Positions 43,101 through 51,673 are shown, counted from the first letter of the stretch. The stretch is 64,000 nt of DNA from Halomicroarcula saliterrae (GCF_031624395.1 NZ_JAMQON010000004.1:1-64000); one strand, 5' to 3'. The notes: generated by a model not told the origin, from the sequence alone. Numbers and translations: made by a program.

Positions 43101-45441
43101 CCCCCGAGCGCTCGGAAGGAGTCGGCTGGACACCCGACACGACGGCGGTCCGCGCGACCGCCTCGCTGACAGACTGGTCGACCTCACCGACTGCACCCTC
43201 GGCTGTGTCGCCCTCGCTCGATGGCCGTCCACGGGAGTGTGCATCGGGGGAACGGCCAGGCGACGCCGTCGCCGGTCCGACAGCGAGTGTCGCGTCCGGG
43301 TCAGTGACGACCCGACCGTGCGAGTGGAGCGGCGTACTCCCGCGGCGCCGGGGTTCGGTCGGAGTTCGCGGGCGCTCCCCCGAGACTGCCTCGGGTGAGG
43401 AACGGGACTGGGGTGGGGAGGGCGTCACGAGCGTCGTCGGCGGGACGTGGACGCCGGCCGGCCGGGACCGCGCGGTCGATTCAGGCTCGGCCGTCTCCGA
43501 CCCCGAGTGAACGGTCGGCCGCCGACGCATGCCAGCATCACTGCTCGCCGGTTCCGGAATCGCCGCGTCAGAGTCGGTCGTTTTCGCGGTACGTATCGCG
43601 CCCGACTCCGCCGTCCCGTCGGTGTCGATACTGGGCGAGCGAGACGCCGGAGCCAACTGTTGCGGTGTCGAAACGTCCGACGCGCTGGGCGTCGATACCG
43701 GTGACACGTCCCCTTCGGACGCGCGCGAGCGCGTCATGGTCGACGACGGTCCGGTCGCCGTCGCGCTTCGCGATCGGTCGAGCCGTGCCGTGGCATCGGC
43801 CGTGAGCCTACTCACAGCGGTCACCGTCGCCACGGGCGTCCCCTCGGGGTCGCTGTCTGTCCGCTGTCCGGCACCGGTGTCGAGTACGGCCGCGCTCGTC
43901 GCCAGTGACCGGTGGAGCGGTGACGACTCGACCCCGTCAGTGGCTGACTGCCGCGTGTCGTCCCCGGTTCGGACCAGTGTCCGAGTGCCAGCGGGTGTCC
44001 TATCCTCGCGAGACCTCGACCGGGGAGCAGCCACACCGCGGGACTGCGTCTCGCCCGCGGCGGGCGACACAGTCGTCTCGGGTCGCGCCGTGGTGGCGGC
44101 CACTCCGGGGACGTCGGCGTGTCCGGCTTCCCGGTCAGTGACCGAGCGGGTCGGGCTGTCGGCCTCCGGATACGTGCGGTCGAATCGCGTGTGTGCGTGG
44201 ACCGCCGAGGAACGGGCAGCCAGGGAGGCCACCCGTGTGGCGTGGTCGGACGCGACTGTCGTCTGGCTATCAGCGGCGGGCGGTGCTCGTGTTTCTACTG
44301 GTGCAGTGGCCGTCGGTACCGGCGCATCGACGCGGGTCGTTGCAACGTCGACGGCCCTGTCAGCGGCCGCCGAGGCCGTTTCCGGCGGTGAAGCCGCCGA
44401 GTCGGTGGCCGACGTGGCAGCCGTCCGAGCAGAGGTCGACTCGTGACGAGGCAGGGACTGCGAGGGACCGACCCTCGACGGGGGGGTGTCGGCCGGTGGC
44501 GACGAAGCGCCACTGACTGCCGACGAGGGAGTCTCGACCGTCGGGAGCCGGCCGCGTCGGGTGTCCCCTGTCGCCGGAGCGGGACGGGCATCGGTACCAT
44601 CGGATCGGGTACCGGAATCGCCGCTACGGGCCGGTGACTGGTCGGCCTCGGGACGTCCGGATATCGGCTGTGTCGCCGCGGGAGACCGGTCTGTGGAGCG
44701 GGACTCGTCGACCAGCACCGTCCGGGTCGCGCTCGCTCGCCGGGTGAGTCGGTCGAACTGCCGACGCGAGATGTGCCCGCTTGGAGACTGGCGAGCCGCG
44801 TTGCCCGGTCTTTCGGCGGCCCCTGTTACACCCGTCTCCGACCGAGGCTGGCTGGTGGCGTCGACTCCGGTAGCTGGCGACACCTCCTCGGTGGCTGGAG
44901 ACGCGCGATGGCCGGCGAAGGAGTCGGGATATGCGTCCTGACGGTGGGACGCCGTAGCGTCGGCGCGCGTCGTTTCCCCCGACGGCTCGGAGCCCGGTGT
45001 GCCGGCCCGTGTCGGCGTCAGTCGCCGGTCGGTGGGCCCAGAACCGCTCGGCGCCGGCCGGTGGGCGATTGGCGACGGTGTCGTCCCCGCGAGCGGGGAG
45101 TCCGGAACCGAGACGCCGTCGAGTGGCGCCGACGTCGGGTCCGAACGCGTCTCATCCAGCGGCGGGTAGGTGAGTTCGTAGGACTCCGCCTCGTCATCGT
45201 CCCCGCCGGCCGCAGGTTCGGCGCCACGCCGCCCCAGCAACCGGACGACGAGGTCGCTCAGGCCGTGTTTGTGCACGACACGCCGGCCGAGACGGCCGCC
45301 CAGTCGGTCTGTGTCGAGGGTCGCGATTGATTCGAGACGGCTCCCGAGCCCGCTGATGCCGGGACCGTCACCCAGACGCCGGTCAGTAAGCTGTCCGATG
45401 TTCCGACAGGTGGGTTCGAGAGTCAGATTGTCTCCGGTCAT
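40102..45441 (-). CDS. Giant disordered Ser/Thr-rich protein with internal repeats (candidate tape-measure or scaffold)
   Basis: This 1779-aa protein has a short ordered N-terminus (LTDRRLGDGPGISGLGSRLESI, then GRRVVHKHGLSDLVVRLLGRR, residues 15-75) and a short C-terminal basic helix (NADVDRLVDILYRKLERKRRIE). In contrast, residues 80-1740 are rich in Ser, Thr, Pro, Asp, Arg and Gly and look disordered. About 17 tandem 11-12 residue units (such as PTANAADQRSA and TSVDTVTRQRSA) lie at about 1256-1455. It sits where other contractile loci have the long protein before LysM. Its coding is supported by operon position and by the adjoining gene pair, although the opposite strand also has long GC-rich open frames. 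The role is unknown. Confidence 0.75.
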   Translation of the reverse strand: MTGDNLTLEPTCRNIGQLTDRRLGDGPGISGLGSRLESIATLDTDRLGGRLGRRVVHKHGLSDLVVRLLGRRGAEPAAGGDDDEAESYELTYPPLDETRSDPTSAPLDGVSVPDSPLAGTTPSPIAHRPAPSGSGPTDRRLTPTRAGTPGSEPSGETTRADATASHRQDAYPDSFAGHRASPATEEVSPATGVDATSQPRSETGVTGAAERPGNAARQSPSGHISRRQFDRLTRRASATRTVLVDESRSTDRSPAATQPISGRPEADQSPARSGDSGTRSDGTDARPAPATGDTRRGRLPTVETPSSAVSGASSPPADTPPSRVGPSQSLPRHESTSARTAATSATDSAASPPETASAAADRAVDVATTRVDAPVPTATAPVETRAPPAADSQTTVASDHATRVASLAARSSAVHAHTRFDRTYPEADSPTRSVTDREAGHADVPGVAATTARPETTVSPAAGETQSRGVAAPRSRSREDRTPAGTRTLVRTGDDTRQSATDGVESSPLHRSLATSAAVLDTGAGQRTDSDPEGTPVATVTAVSRLTADATARLDRSRSATATGPSSTMTRSRASEGDVSPVSTPSASDVSTPQQLAPASRSPSIDTDGTAESGAIRTAKTTDSDAAIPEPASSDAGMRRRPTVHSGSETAEPESTARSRPAGVHVPPTTLVTPSPPQSRSSPEAVSGERPRTPTEPRRRGSTPLHSHGRVVTDPDATLAVGPATASPGRSPDAHSRGRPSSEGDTAEGAVGEVDQSVSEAVARTAVVSGVQPTPSERSGEKSETPAQSPPSAGRPLSTTDQYRERPVTADDEWSSASVDTGGTGQSSTRATTRPHTGGEFATPDLEHRTRSVHDVTTAAPGRRAVGSHSRATAVQRLPDSTRRRVTRQQPSSDAGDTQRPSAPRRVAASRATTPGNTVGGDSSVARQETGVSTAGSRVASSGHDVDDPVSEVAVAEPGDVDPVSGAAGRDGSKVDAMSGADADSRNRPDTAPLRRSSAAAHFGVSDTNGRSPAGDPSAGWAGSPLDGATGLTRTDAAVSGVSPGVVERTSRAQSMLGTPHRREYAPVSGDADGSAPSPARVSTLPQSSSETPATSLGGAVDTPRGNGHISRLQAPRTSVGGPARSQAASEATERPTTHDPATGTPAGRSTTPDTGRTDPSPVDAEDRSNRREGVPTSVEQSSPPSESDPLAGTVAESPVGDPRSTNAVQRAEAGSRSSASPLATAVESGQSADETPARRWRLGSLPPDASNGHRSATIGVDTANRRQPAMTGVDAVDPQRSATTADTANRERSAPTVNAADQRSAPTADTANRERFAPGVDTVTRERFAPTVNAPDQRSATSVDTVTRQRSAPTANAADQRSAPTANAADQRSAPTANAADQRSAPSVDTATRERSAPTVNAADQRSAPSVDTDNQQRSVTTVDGADRLAATSIDTVTRQLSPTSVDTVDRQRSAKTTPDPTAGGPRVDGATGRNGVEGSDDAGTETGGSARTDVRRTPPGESAATDGTVDGNAVAGTPSQPGRREPVAGSEPDRQTPVGDRASVGTLTTARDRSATADATATVSRRRPSTEVGVLSTGEKSFAETIKYNREVSEYNVSDDGAHASSTERTTTPEPQTDTSLVYQQGQSTDTAEASARSGSTAETLEDSEKSQSYTAEFPSERAGAAGGAVAGGSDRRGPASPTDPGTGRNGPSDDVFGESSFDSRGRPDGDVGSALSDRPADRSADTTERADSRLRGIDVQLSEQSMQLNADVDRLVDILYRKLERKRRIERQRRGF
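41075..41675. repeat. Tandem coding repeats inside the 1779-aa gene
   Basis: About 17 units of 33 or 36 bp encode alternating 11-aa and 12-aa blocks. Three consecutive 33-bp copies (41285-41317, 41318-41350, 41351-41383) are identical at the DNA level. The exact copies suggest recent expansion, so unit number may vary between strains. Confidence 0.85.
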
Positions 45442-45501
45442 AGGTCGGGGCCTTCGCTCACACCGCCGGCCAGCCCGGTTGTTAGTCCGAACATCGACCC
45501 G

Positions 45502-46662
45502 TCAGTCCTGTGTCGAGGCCGGCGTCTCGGGGGCCTCACCCGAAGGGTTGCTCTGGCCGGTAGCGGTGACATCCGCCCGGGCACCCGTCGGTCCGCCGTC
45601 GGGACCGTCCAGCTGGTCCCGTTGCAGGCCATACATCTCACCCGTCCGCGTGAGAATCGCTGGTGTCTCCGACCCCTGCTTCAGCGTGTACCCCAGCGGG
45701 AGCTCCCAGGAGTCGTCGTTGGGCGCGAGCCTGAACCCCTCCGGCGCGTTGAACGTGCAGGTCTCGCCGGGACCGAGAGTGGTGTCGACGCCGAACTTGT
45801 AGAGGTCGAACTCCGTGTCGCGAATCTTCGCCAGCGACAGGTCGATGGAGTCGCTGGACTCGTTTTTGATGTGAAGCTCCCACGTGTCCCGCGTCTTCGG
45901 GCGGTTGACGCCGGCTATCGCCAGATTAGTCCGCTCGGCCGTCTGCTCGTCGTATCGGTTGTATATGACGAGGGTAACGCCGGCCCAGAGCAGCACGGCG
46001 ACGACGACTGCAGGCAGAGCCGTCCCCCAGTTGCCGATGCGAATCGAGAGATACCACGTCAGGAGGCCGCCGAAGACGCCGACGAGTGAGCCGAGAATTA
46101 TCGCCATCGTCCGGCTCTCAAGCCCCTTCGCGTGGGTGTAGCCGATGCGCATCGACGTCTTTGGGGGACAGTCGTCGCCGATGCACCGCCGGCGGAGAAT
46201 CACCATCCCGGTCGAGGCCGGCCACACGAGCAGGAAGCCCGAGACGACGGTCAGGTCAGAGAGCCCCCAGTAGACCTGTACCGCGAACAGCCCAGCTGTC
46301 ACTGCCAGTGCGCCCGCCAGCCCGATGAGAGTAGCCTGTGTCCACGTCGGGACCTGCGCCCAGTACTCCATGACCGTCTCCCGGTTGGGCCGATACGCGA
46401 AGTACCACGTCCCGGCCAGCGCACCCAGCAGAAAGCCGACGAGAGCTGTAACCCCGGACGGCGAGATAGTCAGATACGTCGTCCCCGAGAACACGCCGTT
46501 GATATCGGCTGCGGGCGCGAGCCAGAACAGATCGAACAGGTAGCCGGTCCCCCACAGGAGAAGGGCGCCAAGTAGCGCTGTCAGGATGACCGGCAGGACC
46601 GGCCCGAGTTTCTTGCGAACGCCCTTGATTTTGCTCCGGAGTTTTGGGAATAGATTGAGCAT
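45502..46662 (-). CDS. Six-TM membrane protein opening the baseplate operon
   Basis: This 386-aa protein has six hydrophobic segments between residues 20 and 235 (VLPVILTALLGALLLWGTGYL, ALVGFLLGALAGTWYFAY, ATLIGLAGALAVTAGLFAV, VVSGFLLVWPASTG, AIILGSLVGVFGGLLTWYL, VVVAVLLWAGVTLVIY). A soluble C-terminal domain (about 245-386) looks like a beta-sandwich (DTWELHIKNESSDSIDL). Between TM4 and TM5 there is an RRRCIGDDC motif. It precedes the 1779-aa gene by 60 nt. Its place suggests a membrane anchor for the contractile machine, which would make this a cell-anchored (T6SS-like) system; I recognise no family, so this is inference. Confidence 0.75.
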   Translation of the reverse strand: MLNLFPKLRSKIKGVRKKLGPVLPVILTALLGALLLWGTGYLFDLFWLAPAADINGVFSGTTYLTISPSGVTALVGFLLGALAGTWYFAYRPNRETVMEYWAQVPTWTQATLIGLAGALAVTAGLFAVQVYWGLSDLTVVSGFLLVWPASTGMVILRRRCIGDDCPPKTSMRIGYTHAKGLESRTMAIILGSLVGVFGGLLTWYLSIRIGNWGTALPAVVVAVLLWAGVTLVIYNRYDEQTAERTNLAIAGVNRPKTRDTWELHIKNESSDSIDLSLAKIRDTEFDLYKFGVDTTLGPGETCTFNAPEGFRLAPNDDSWELPLGYTLKQGSETPAILTRTGEMYGLQRDQLDGPDGGPTGARADVTATGQSNPSGEAPETPASTQD

Positions 46663-46834
46663 TGTGGGATGTGGAGATCCGAGCGACCGGAGACACCGAG
46701 GGACCCGTTCGTCGGTGGTTCGCCTGACTCCGACCGCGAGAGACAGTGCTGTTTTTTCCAGCCACTCTGCGTTTGTTAGATTAGGTGCTCGATAAAATAT
46801 AAAGATGGTGGTGTTGGCTACATAACTAGTCCAG
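46663..46834. other. Promoter-containing intergenic region
   Basis: This stretch upstream of the membrane protein gene has no ORF. Its right half is AT-rich (46750-46815, including TTTTTTCCAG and ATAAAATATAAAG), which may hold the operon promoter, but no single box at the usual distance from 46662 stands out. Confidence 0.4.
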
Positions 46835-47020
46835 CGTGACCGGGTCGATAGCTAGTCGCTCTCCGGAGGGAGTATCGATACGGCCCCGTCCGGTTGCTGA
46901 CGGACGTACGCGAGTTCGTGTTAGAGCTGCTGGCCCTCAGCAGATTCGGGGCCGTATTCGCCCCGGTTGAACGCGATGTGGTTCCCGACAGTAAGTATTC
47001 TTGCGCCGAGATTTCTGCGG
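46835..47020 (-). pseudogene. Decayed DUF4157 fragment behind partner B
   Basis: The minus strand reads LTVGNHIAFNRGEYGPESAEGQ, then a stop codon one codon short of HELAYVRQQPDGAVSILP, then another stop. This aligns with the DUF4157 core of the full copies, including the HExxH region (HELAY here, so the second His is lost), with one codon deleted. It has at least two stop codons and no C-terminal tail. It lies 80 nt after the partner B stop, the same place relative to the partner as the other two fragments. Confidence 0.85.
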
Positions 47021-47101
47021 GCGCTGACTACTCTCCCGCACATGTCTTCTTGCAGACCATTTGAGCTTAGAGCGCGTCTGTACGTCGTTCAACCACTCTC
47101 G

Positions 47102-48052
47102 TTAGACGCTCTCCCAGTCGATGGTAGCCTCTAGTTGGTAGTACGGCTGCCACGCGTCCTCGTAGCGCTGGTACCAGTCAGTCAGACGGTTCAGGCCCGG
47201 CCCGGTCACCTGGAACGGTTCCGGTGGCGTGACACCCATCTGGACGTGGATATCGCGGACCTGGCATCGGAGGTGACGAACGAGATATTGTTGGAGGTCG
47301 GTGAGCGAGTCGGGGTCGTGTGGAATCACTTCCAGCTGCACGTCTGGACCGCGGTCGATGTCCGGCTCGTCGTTGTGTTCGCCGTAGAGGTCGTCGCCGA
47401 TTTGCCATTGAACGTGCAGCCCAGACGTGGCCACAATCCACTGACTCGGCGCGACAGTCTGAATCTGTCCACTGGTGATCCCGTGCTCGCTTGCCAGCTC
47501 GGTCAACTCACGGGTGATATCAGCCGTGTCCCCGTCGCTGATACGCTGTTCGGCCTCTGTGAGATACGCCTCCATGGATTCGTCAGGGAGTTCCCCGACT
47601 TCGGCATTACCGAGACCGAGATAGAGGTCCTTCGCATACTGGTAGAACACGTCCTCCGTGTAGAGTTTATCGGGAATCTCTATAACAGGGTCTCGGTCGT
47701 CGTAATGATGTTTAAGTTGCTGGTAAATGTCGCCGAACTGCCGCTCGAAGCTCTCGGTATCCAGCGCGGCGATTACCAGCGTTGCCAAGGCGACCCTGTG
47801 GGGATATTCGCTCTCGCGAATCGTCGGATACCCGCGTTCCTTTGCGACGTAATACTTGGCGAAATGGCGGGCCTGGGTGACATTGCGGACCCCTGCTGGC
47901 GACCGTTCGCTCGGGTTGTCCGAGTATCTTTCCTGCAGATGACCATTTATTTCCCCATTGTAGAGCACACCAATCTTATGTTTGGCATCGTTGTTATCGT
48001 ATATTGTGACGCCATATCCTTTGTCCGTCTCTTTCTCGATTTCACCCTCCAT
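47102..48052 (-). CDS. Cassette partner protein B (unrecognised family, paralog 2)
   Basis: This 316-aa protein has the same architecture as partner A but is well diverged: GYGVTIYDNNDAKHKIGV near the start, QARHFAKYYVAKERGYPT centrally, and HLRCQVRDIHVQMGVTPPEPF near the end. The middle third is variable between paralogs. Its ATG overlaps the TGA of DUF4157 gene B by one base (TGATG), and an AGAGGT lies 10 nt before. It is soluble and acidic, with no signal peptide. It may bind the DUF4157 protein as chaperone/adaptor, or act as its immunity protein; the sequence does not decide. Confidence 0.8.
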   Translation of the reverse strand: MEGEIEKETDKGYGVTIYDNNDAKHKIGVLYNGEINGHLQERYSDNPSERSPAGVRNVTQARHFAKYYVAKERGYPTIRESEYPHRVALATLVIAALDTESFERQFGDIYQQLKHHYDDRDPVIEIPDKLYTEDVFYQYAKDLYLGLGNAEVGELPDESMEAYLTEAEQRISDGDTADITRELTELASEHGITSGQIQTVAPSQWIVATSGLHVQWQIGDDLYGEHNDEPDIDRGPDVQLEVIPHDPDSLTDLQQYLVRHLRCQVRDIHVQMGVTPPEPFQVTGPGLNRLTDWYQRYEDAWQPYYQLEATIDWESV

Positions 48053-49332
48053 CAGTAATCGACCTCTTGGCTCTGGTCCCCAGTCATCTCGTTGACCTGT
48101 GCGGAGATGTTCTCGATGAACTGGTCGTCGCTCGCGAGCTGGTCGGCGAGAGTGGAGTCCGCTGCGACTCGCTCCGCGAATTCCTCGCTCTGGGTAACGC
48201 GAGCTTCGAGTTTGTCGACGACTTCGGCGGGCACGCTCTGGTCGCTCTTGAACGTTTCAGCGATGCTCTGATACTCTTCGGTGGCGGCCCCGATTCCGAA
48301 CATGAGTCCCAGTGAAAGCAGATTCACGCCCGGAACCATCTGCGAGGCGGCGAACGTGCTGGCGGTACCGACGCCACCGATCAGCCATTTCGCCATCTCG
48401 GGCATCGTCCCGTCGCTGCCCTCGAAGTCGATATCCTCTGTCTCCGATCCGTTCAGCGCCTCCTCGTTGACGTTCTCGACGGCAACAGTTCCGTCTTCTC
48501 CGAAACCGGTCTGTTTTGCTGCTCGCTGAATATGAACGCCAGACCGCCGCATCCGCTGGATACCCAGCGTTCCCCCGCGCATCACCCGCTCGGCGGTCTC
48601 CTCGGCTTCGCGCTCCAACCGTTCATCTGGGTCGATAGCTAACTCGCCCTCTTGGGGCAGCATCGACACGGCTCCACCGGTCTGTTGTCGCACGTGCGCT
48701 AACTCGTGGGCCAGGACGTGCTGGCCCTCAGCAGATTCGGGGTCGTATTCGCCCCGGTTGAACGCGATGTGATTACCCACAGTAAAGGCGCGGGCGTTGA
48801 TGTCGTCACAGGCTTGCGCTGCGGAGGGCCCGGTATGGATGCGAACGTCGCCGAGGCTGTCGCCCATCCGGTCTTCCATCGCGCGCTGGACGCTCGCGTC
48901 CAACTGCTGGCCGGACGACGAAATCACGCTTCGGACCGACTCAGGTACCTCTGTGTCACCGGCACGGCTGGACTCGTGATGTGCGCCCCGGCTCCGCTGG
49001 ACGGACCTGGCGTTCTGCCGTTCGATCTCTCTTGGCACCTCCGGCGGCCGCTCGGCCTGCCGTTCGCGGAACTGCTCCATGTCCCGCGTCTTGCCCATCG
49101 TCTCGACGGCCATCCCCTCGGCGGCCCACTGGCGGACCTGGTCGGCGCCGTGTTGCTGGGCGAGCCGCTGCAGTTTCGTCGCCTGTCCGTCCCGATACGT
49201 CTCGACCCCGAACTGGTGACCCTCGCCCGGGTCTCGGCCAGCCGACCGGCGCTGGTCCCCGTCGTCCTCGCGGGGGTCCATCGCCGCCGACCCGGCCTTC
49301 TCTCGGGCCTCGCTCACTGACCGGAAGCTCAT
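48052..49332 (-). CDS. DUF4157 (eCIS-core) protein B, candidate effector
   Basis: The protein is 426 aa from ATG 49332 (MSFRSVSEAREKAGS); the upstream extension to 49821 overlaps the ATPase gene antisense and is rejected. The N-terminal region (1-140) is nearly identical to copy D. The core (about 150-270) has HVLAHELAHVRQQTGG at about 202-217. The unique tail (about 285-426) contains a long hydrophobic run (KWLIGGVGTASTFAASQMVP, then GVNLLSLGLMFGIGAA; about 312-348) and an acidic coiled region after it. The tail could insert in membranes (inference). It is divergent from the ATPase gene and so next to the motor of the machine. Confidence 0.87.
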   Translation of the reverse strand: MSFRSVSEAREKAGSAAMDPREDDGDQRRSAGRDPGEGHQFGVETYRDGQATKLQRLAQQHGADQVRQWAAEGMAVETMGKTRDMEQFRERQAERPPEVPREIERQNARSVQRSRGAHHESSRAGDTEVPESVRSVISSSGQQLDASVQRAMEDRMGDSLGDVRIHTGPSAAQACDDINARAFTVGNHIAFNRGEYDPESAEGQHVLAHELAHVRQQTGGAVSMLPQEGELAIDPDERLEREAEETAERVMRGGTLGIQRMRRSGVHIQRAAKQTGFGEDGTVAVENVNEEALNGSETEDIDFEGSDGTMPEMAKWLIGGVGTASTFAASQMVPGVNLLSLGLMFGIGAATEEYQSIAETFKSDQSVPAEVVDKLEARVTQSEEFAERVAADSTLADQLASDDQFIENISAQVNEMTGDQSQEVDY

Positions 49333-49356
49333 CGTTGAGTTAATTTCATATCCTTC

Positions 49357-49367
49357 GCACATAATTG
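49357..49367 (-). promoter_or_regulatory. TATA-like box of DUF4157 gene B
   Basis: The minus-strand element CAATTATGTGC lies 25-35 nt before the ATG at 49332 and matches the elements at 29688 and 62503. It lies in the 100-nt divergent region shared with the ATPase gene. Confidence 0.55.
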
Positions 49368-49432
49368 TTCGTTGTATTGCAGAACACGCAATCGAGGGGC
49401 GGCCGGGAGCGCCCGATTGGGGACCGACCACC

Positions 49433-51598
49433 ATGGCATACGAGAACACGATAGACCATCTACTGGACGAACTGGGCTGTCTCGACTTGCTGGTGCGCGA
49501 GCTCCACGACGGGCGCCAGGGGGTGCTCTCCGGGGAGTTCGACCTCGCCGGGCGCCTCGACGAGCCGGCGTCGGCGACTGCGTCGGAGAGAGGACTGGTC
49601 GTCCCTGACGGGATAGCCGAGGAACTCCGGCGCCATCGCGAGCGCATCGACGACGAACGAGCGGCGGCTATCGAGGCCGGCGTGACCCTCCGGCTCGACA
49701 CGCTCGCCGAGGCGTTCGGTCTCGACAGACAGCATCTGGATATCCTGCTCCTGGCCCTGCTCCCGGACGTGGACCCTTCGGCCGCCGCGGTGTTCGACGC
49801 GCTCCACAACGACGCGAGCAAGCAGCGCCCGACCGTCGGATTGGTCGCGGACCTCTGTTCGACGACGCCCGAGCAGTTCCTGACCGCGACGGCGCTGTTC
49901 GGCCAGGGCTCGCCGCTGCGGGAGTACGGACTGCTCGTGCTGGACCCGCCCGAGAGCGACGGTCGGGCGGGGTCGAATCTCGACTACGCCCTGCGCGTGG
50001 ATGACCGCATCGTCACCTACCTGCTGAATCAGGGCGGCGTCGACCCGGCGCTTCGGCCGCCCCCCGGCGCCGAAACCACCGACGCCGTCGACGGATACCT
50101 CGCCGAGGTGCGGGCCGAGGCCACGCTGGACGGACTGCTCGTGCCCGACCGACGGTGCGAACGGCTGGCGAGCCTGCGCGAGGTGAGCACTGCCGGCCGC
50201 CGTCTGTACTTCCACGGACCCCGGGGCAGCGGTCCGCGACGGGCCGCCGAGGCTCTCTGTGGGACCGACCGCTACGTCCGGGTCGACCTCCCGAGAGTGC
50301 TGGCCGCCGACGCCCTCGACGCCGTCGTCCGCGAGGCCGCGCTGCAGGCCTGCCCGGTGGTCGTCACCGGCGCGGACGCGGTAACGGGCCCCGACAGCGA
50401 CCGCTCACTGTCGGCCGTTATCGACCGCTTTTCGCCCGTGATCGCGGACCTCTTTTTCGTCGGCGAGTCCGCGTGGACCCCCGCGGGAACGAGCCGCCAG
50501 CCCGTCGACGCCATCGTCGGCTTCGAGCGCCCGACCATCCCGCTCCGGCGGACGTTCTGGCGGGACCATGCCGACGAACTGCCCGACGACCTCGACCCCG
50601 AGCGCATGGCGAGCACCTTCGACCTCACGCTCGGACAGATGGAGAGCGCGCTGGCGGCCGCCCGCACGCTGGCTGGTGAGGACGACCTGACCGTCGAACA
50701 CGTGCGGGAGGCCTGTCGGGCCCAGTCGTCTAGCGATCTGGCGGACCTCGCCCAGCAGATTACGCCCTCGGTCGAACGCGGGGACGTCATCCTCCGGGAC
50801 GGGACCGACCGGAAACTCGACCAGCTACAGGCCCACATCGCCAACCGCGGGCGCATCTACGACGACTGGGGGTTCCGAGCGAAGGAGGACAACGCGGGCG
50901 TGGTGGCGCTGTTCAAGGGCAAGCCCGGCACCGGGAAGACGATGGCCGCCGAGGCGCTGGCCAACGCCGTCGGGATGCACATCTACAAGATCGACCTCTC
51001 CAGTGTGGTGAGCAAGTACATCGGCGAGACCGAGGAGAACTTAGAACAGATCTTCCAGGCCGCCGAGCAGGCAAACGCCATCCTGCTGTTCGACGAGGCC
51101 GACTCCGTGTTCGGCGACCGCGCGGAAGTGTCGGACGCGACGGACCGCTACGCCAACGCCGAGGTGAACTACCTCCTGCAGCGTATCGAGACCTACGACG
51201 GAGTCATCCTCCTGACGACCAACTTCGCCTCCAACATCGACGACGCGTTCACCCGCCGCATCAACCACACCATCCGCTTCGAGCGCCCACAGGAGGCGAC
51301 CCGTGAGGCCATCTGGGCGGGGGCGTTCCCCGGGGAGACCCCGACCGAGGGAATCGACGCGGAGTGGCTCTCGCAGTTCGAGTTCAGCGGCGGCGAAATC
51401 GCCTCGTTGGCCAAGCGCGTCGCGGTCGAGGCCGCCAGTTGCGACGCCGACGCCATCCGGATGAGCCACGTCGTCCGCGTGCTCGAACGGAACTACCGGG
51501 AGGCCGGCCGCGTCGTCCGCCGCTCGGAGTTCGAGCCCTACTGTGACGCGCTCGCCGAACCACCACAGGAGTCGGGCGACCGGCGAGCCCGACGCTGA
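49433..51598 (+). CDS. AAA ATPase of the contractile injection system (Afp15-like)
   Basis: This 721-aa ATPase has a complete C-terminal AAA module: Walker A GKPGTGKTMAAE (about 496-507), Walker B ILLFDEADSVFGDR (about 550), sensor VILLTTNFASNIDDAFTRRI (about 590) and arginine-finger residues. An upstream P-loop-like region at about 258-275 (FHGPRGSGPRRAAEAL) lacks the Lys-Thr of Walker A and a proper Walker B (VVVTGADAVTGPDSD), so it is a degenerate first domain. Such ATPases are needed for assembly or remodelling of eCIS particles. The first 27 codons are duplicated in decayed form at 62580. Confidence 0.93.
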   Translation: MAYENTIDHLLDELGCLDLLVRELHDGRQGVLSGEFDLAGRLDEPASATASERGLVVPDGIAEELRRHRERIDDERAAAIEAGVTLRLDTLAEAFGLDRQHLDILLLALLPDVDPSAAAVFDALHNDASKQRPTVGLVADLCSTTPEQFLTATALFGQGSPLREYGLLVLDPPESDGRAGSNLDYALRVDDRIVTYLLNQGGVDPALRPPPGAETTDAVDGYLAEVRAEATLDGLLVPDRRCERLASLREVSTAGRRLYFHGPRGSGPRRAAEALCGTDRYVRVDLPRVLAADALDAVVREAALQACPVVVTGADAVTGPDSDRSLSAVIDRFSPVIADLFFVGESAWTPAGTSRQPVDAIVGFERPTIPLRRTFWRDHADELPDDLDPERMASTFDLTLGQMESALAAARTLAGEDDLTVEHVREACRAQSSSDLADLAQQITPSVERGDVILRDGTDRKLDQLQAHIANRGRIYDDWGFRAKEDNAGVVALFKGKPGTGKTMAAEALANAVGMHIYKIDLSSVVSKYIGETEENLEQIFQAAEQANAILLFDEADSVFGDRAEVSDATDRYANAEVNYLLQRIETYDGVILLTTNFASNIDDAFTRRINHTIRFERPQEATREAIWAGAFPGETPTEGIDAEWLSQFEFSGGEIASLAKRVAVEAASCDADAIRMSHVVRVLERNYREAGRVVRRSEFEPYCDALAEPPQESGDRRARR

Positions 51599-51673
51599 CC
51601 TCGGAACGCTTTTGCATCAGTCACAGGACAGGACTCGTATGCCAGCGACTGCTCCGTCCCGGGTGAGACCGCG

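Noticed and set aside
40700-44450. Long open frames on the plus strand opposite the 1779-aa gene
   Set aside because: They have no family match, overlap one another in several frames, and arise from GC-rich repeat codons. The minus-strand frame fits the operon and abuts the LysM gene.
49333-49821. N-terminal extension of DUF4157 protein B
   Set aside because: It lies antisense to the ATPase start; copy D and the TATA-like box both place the start at 49332.
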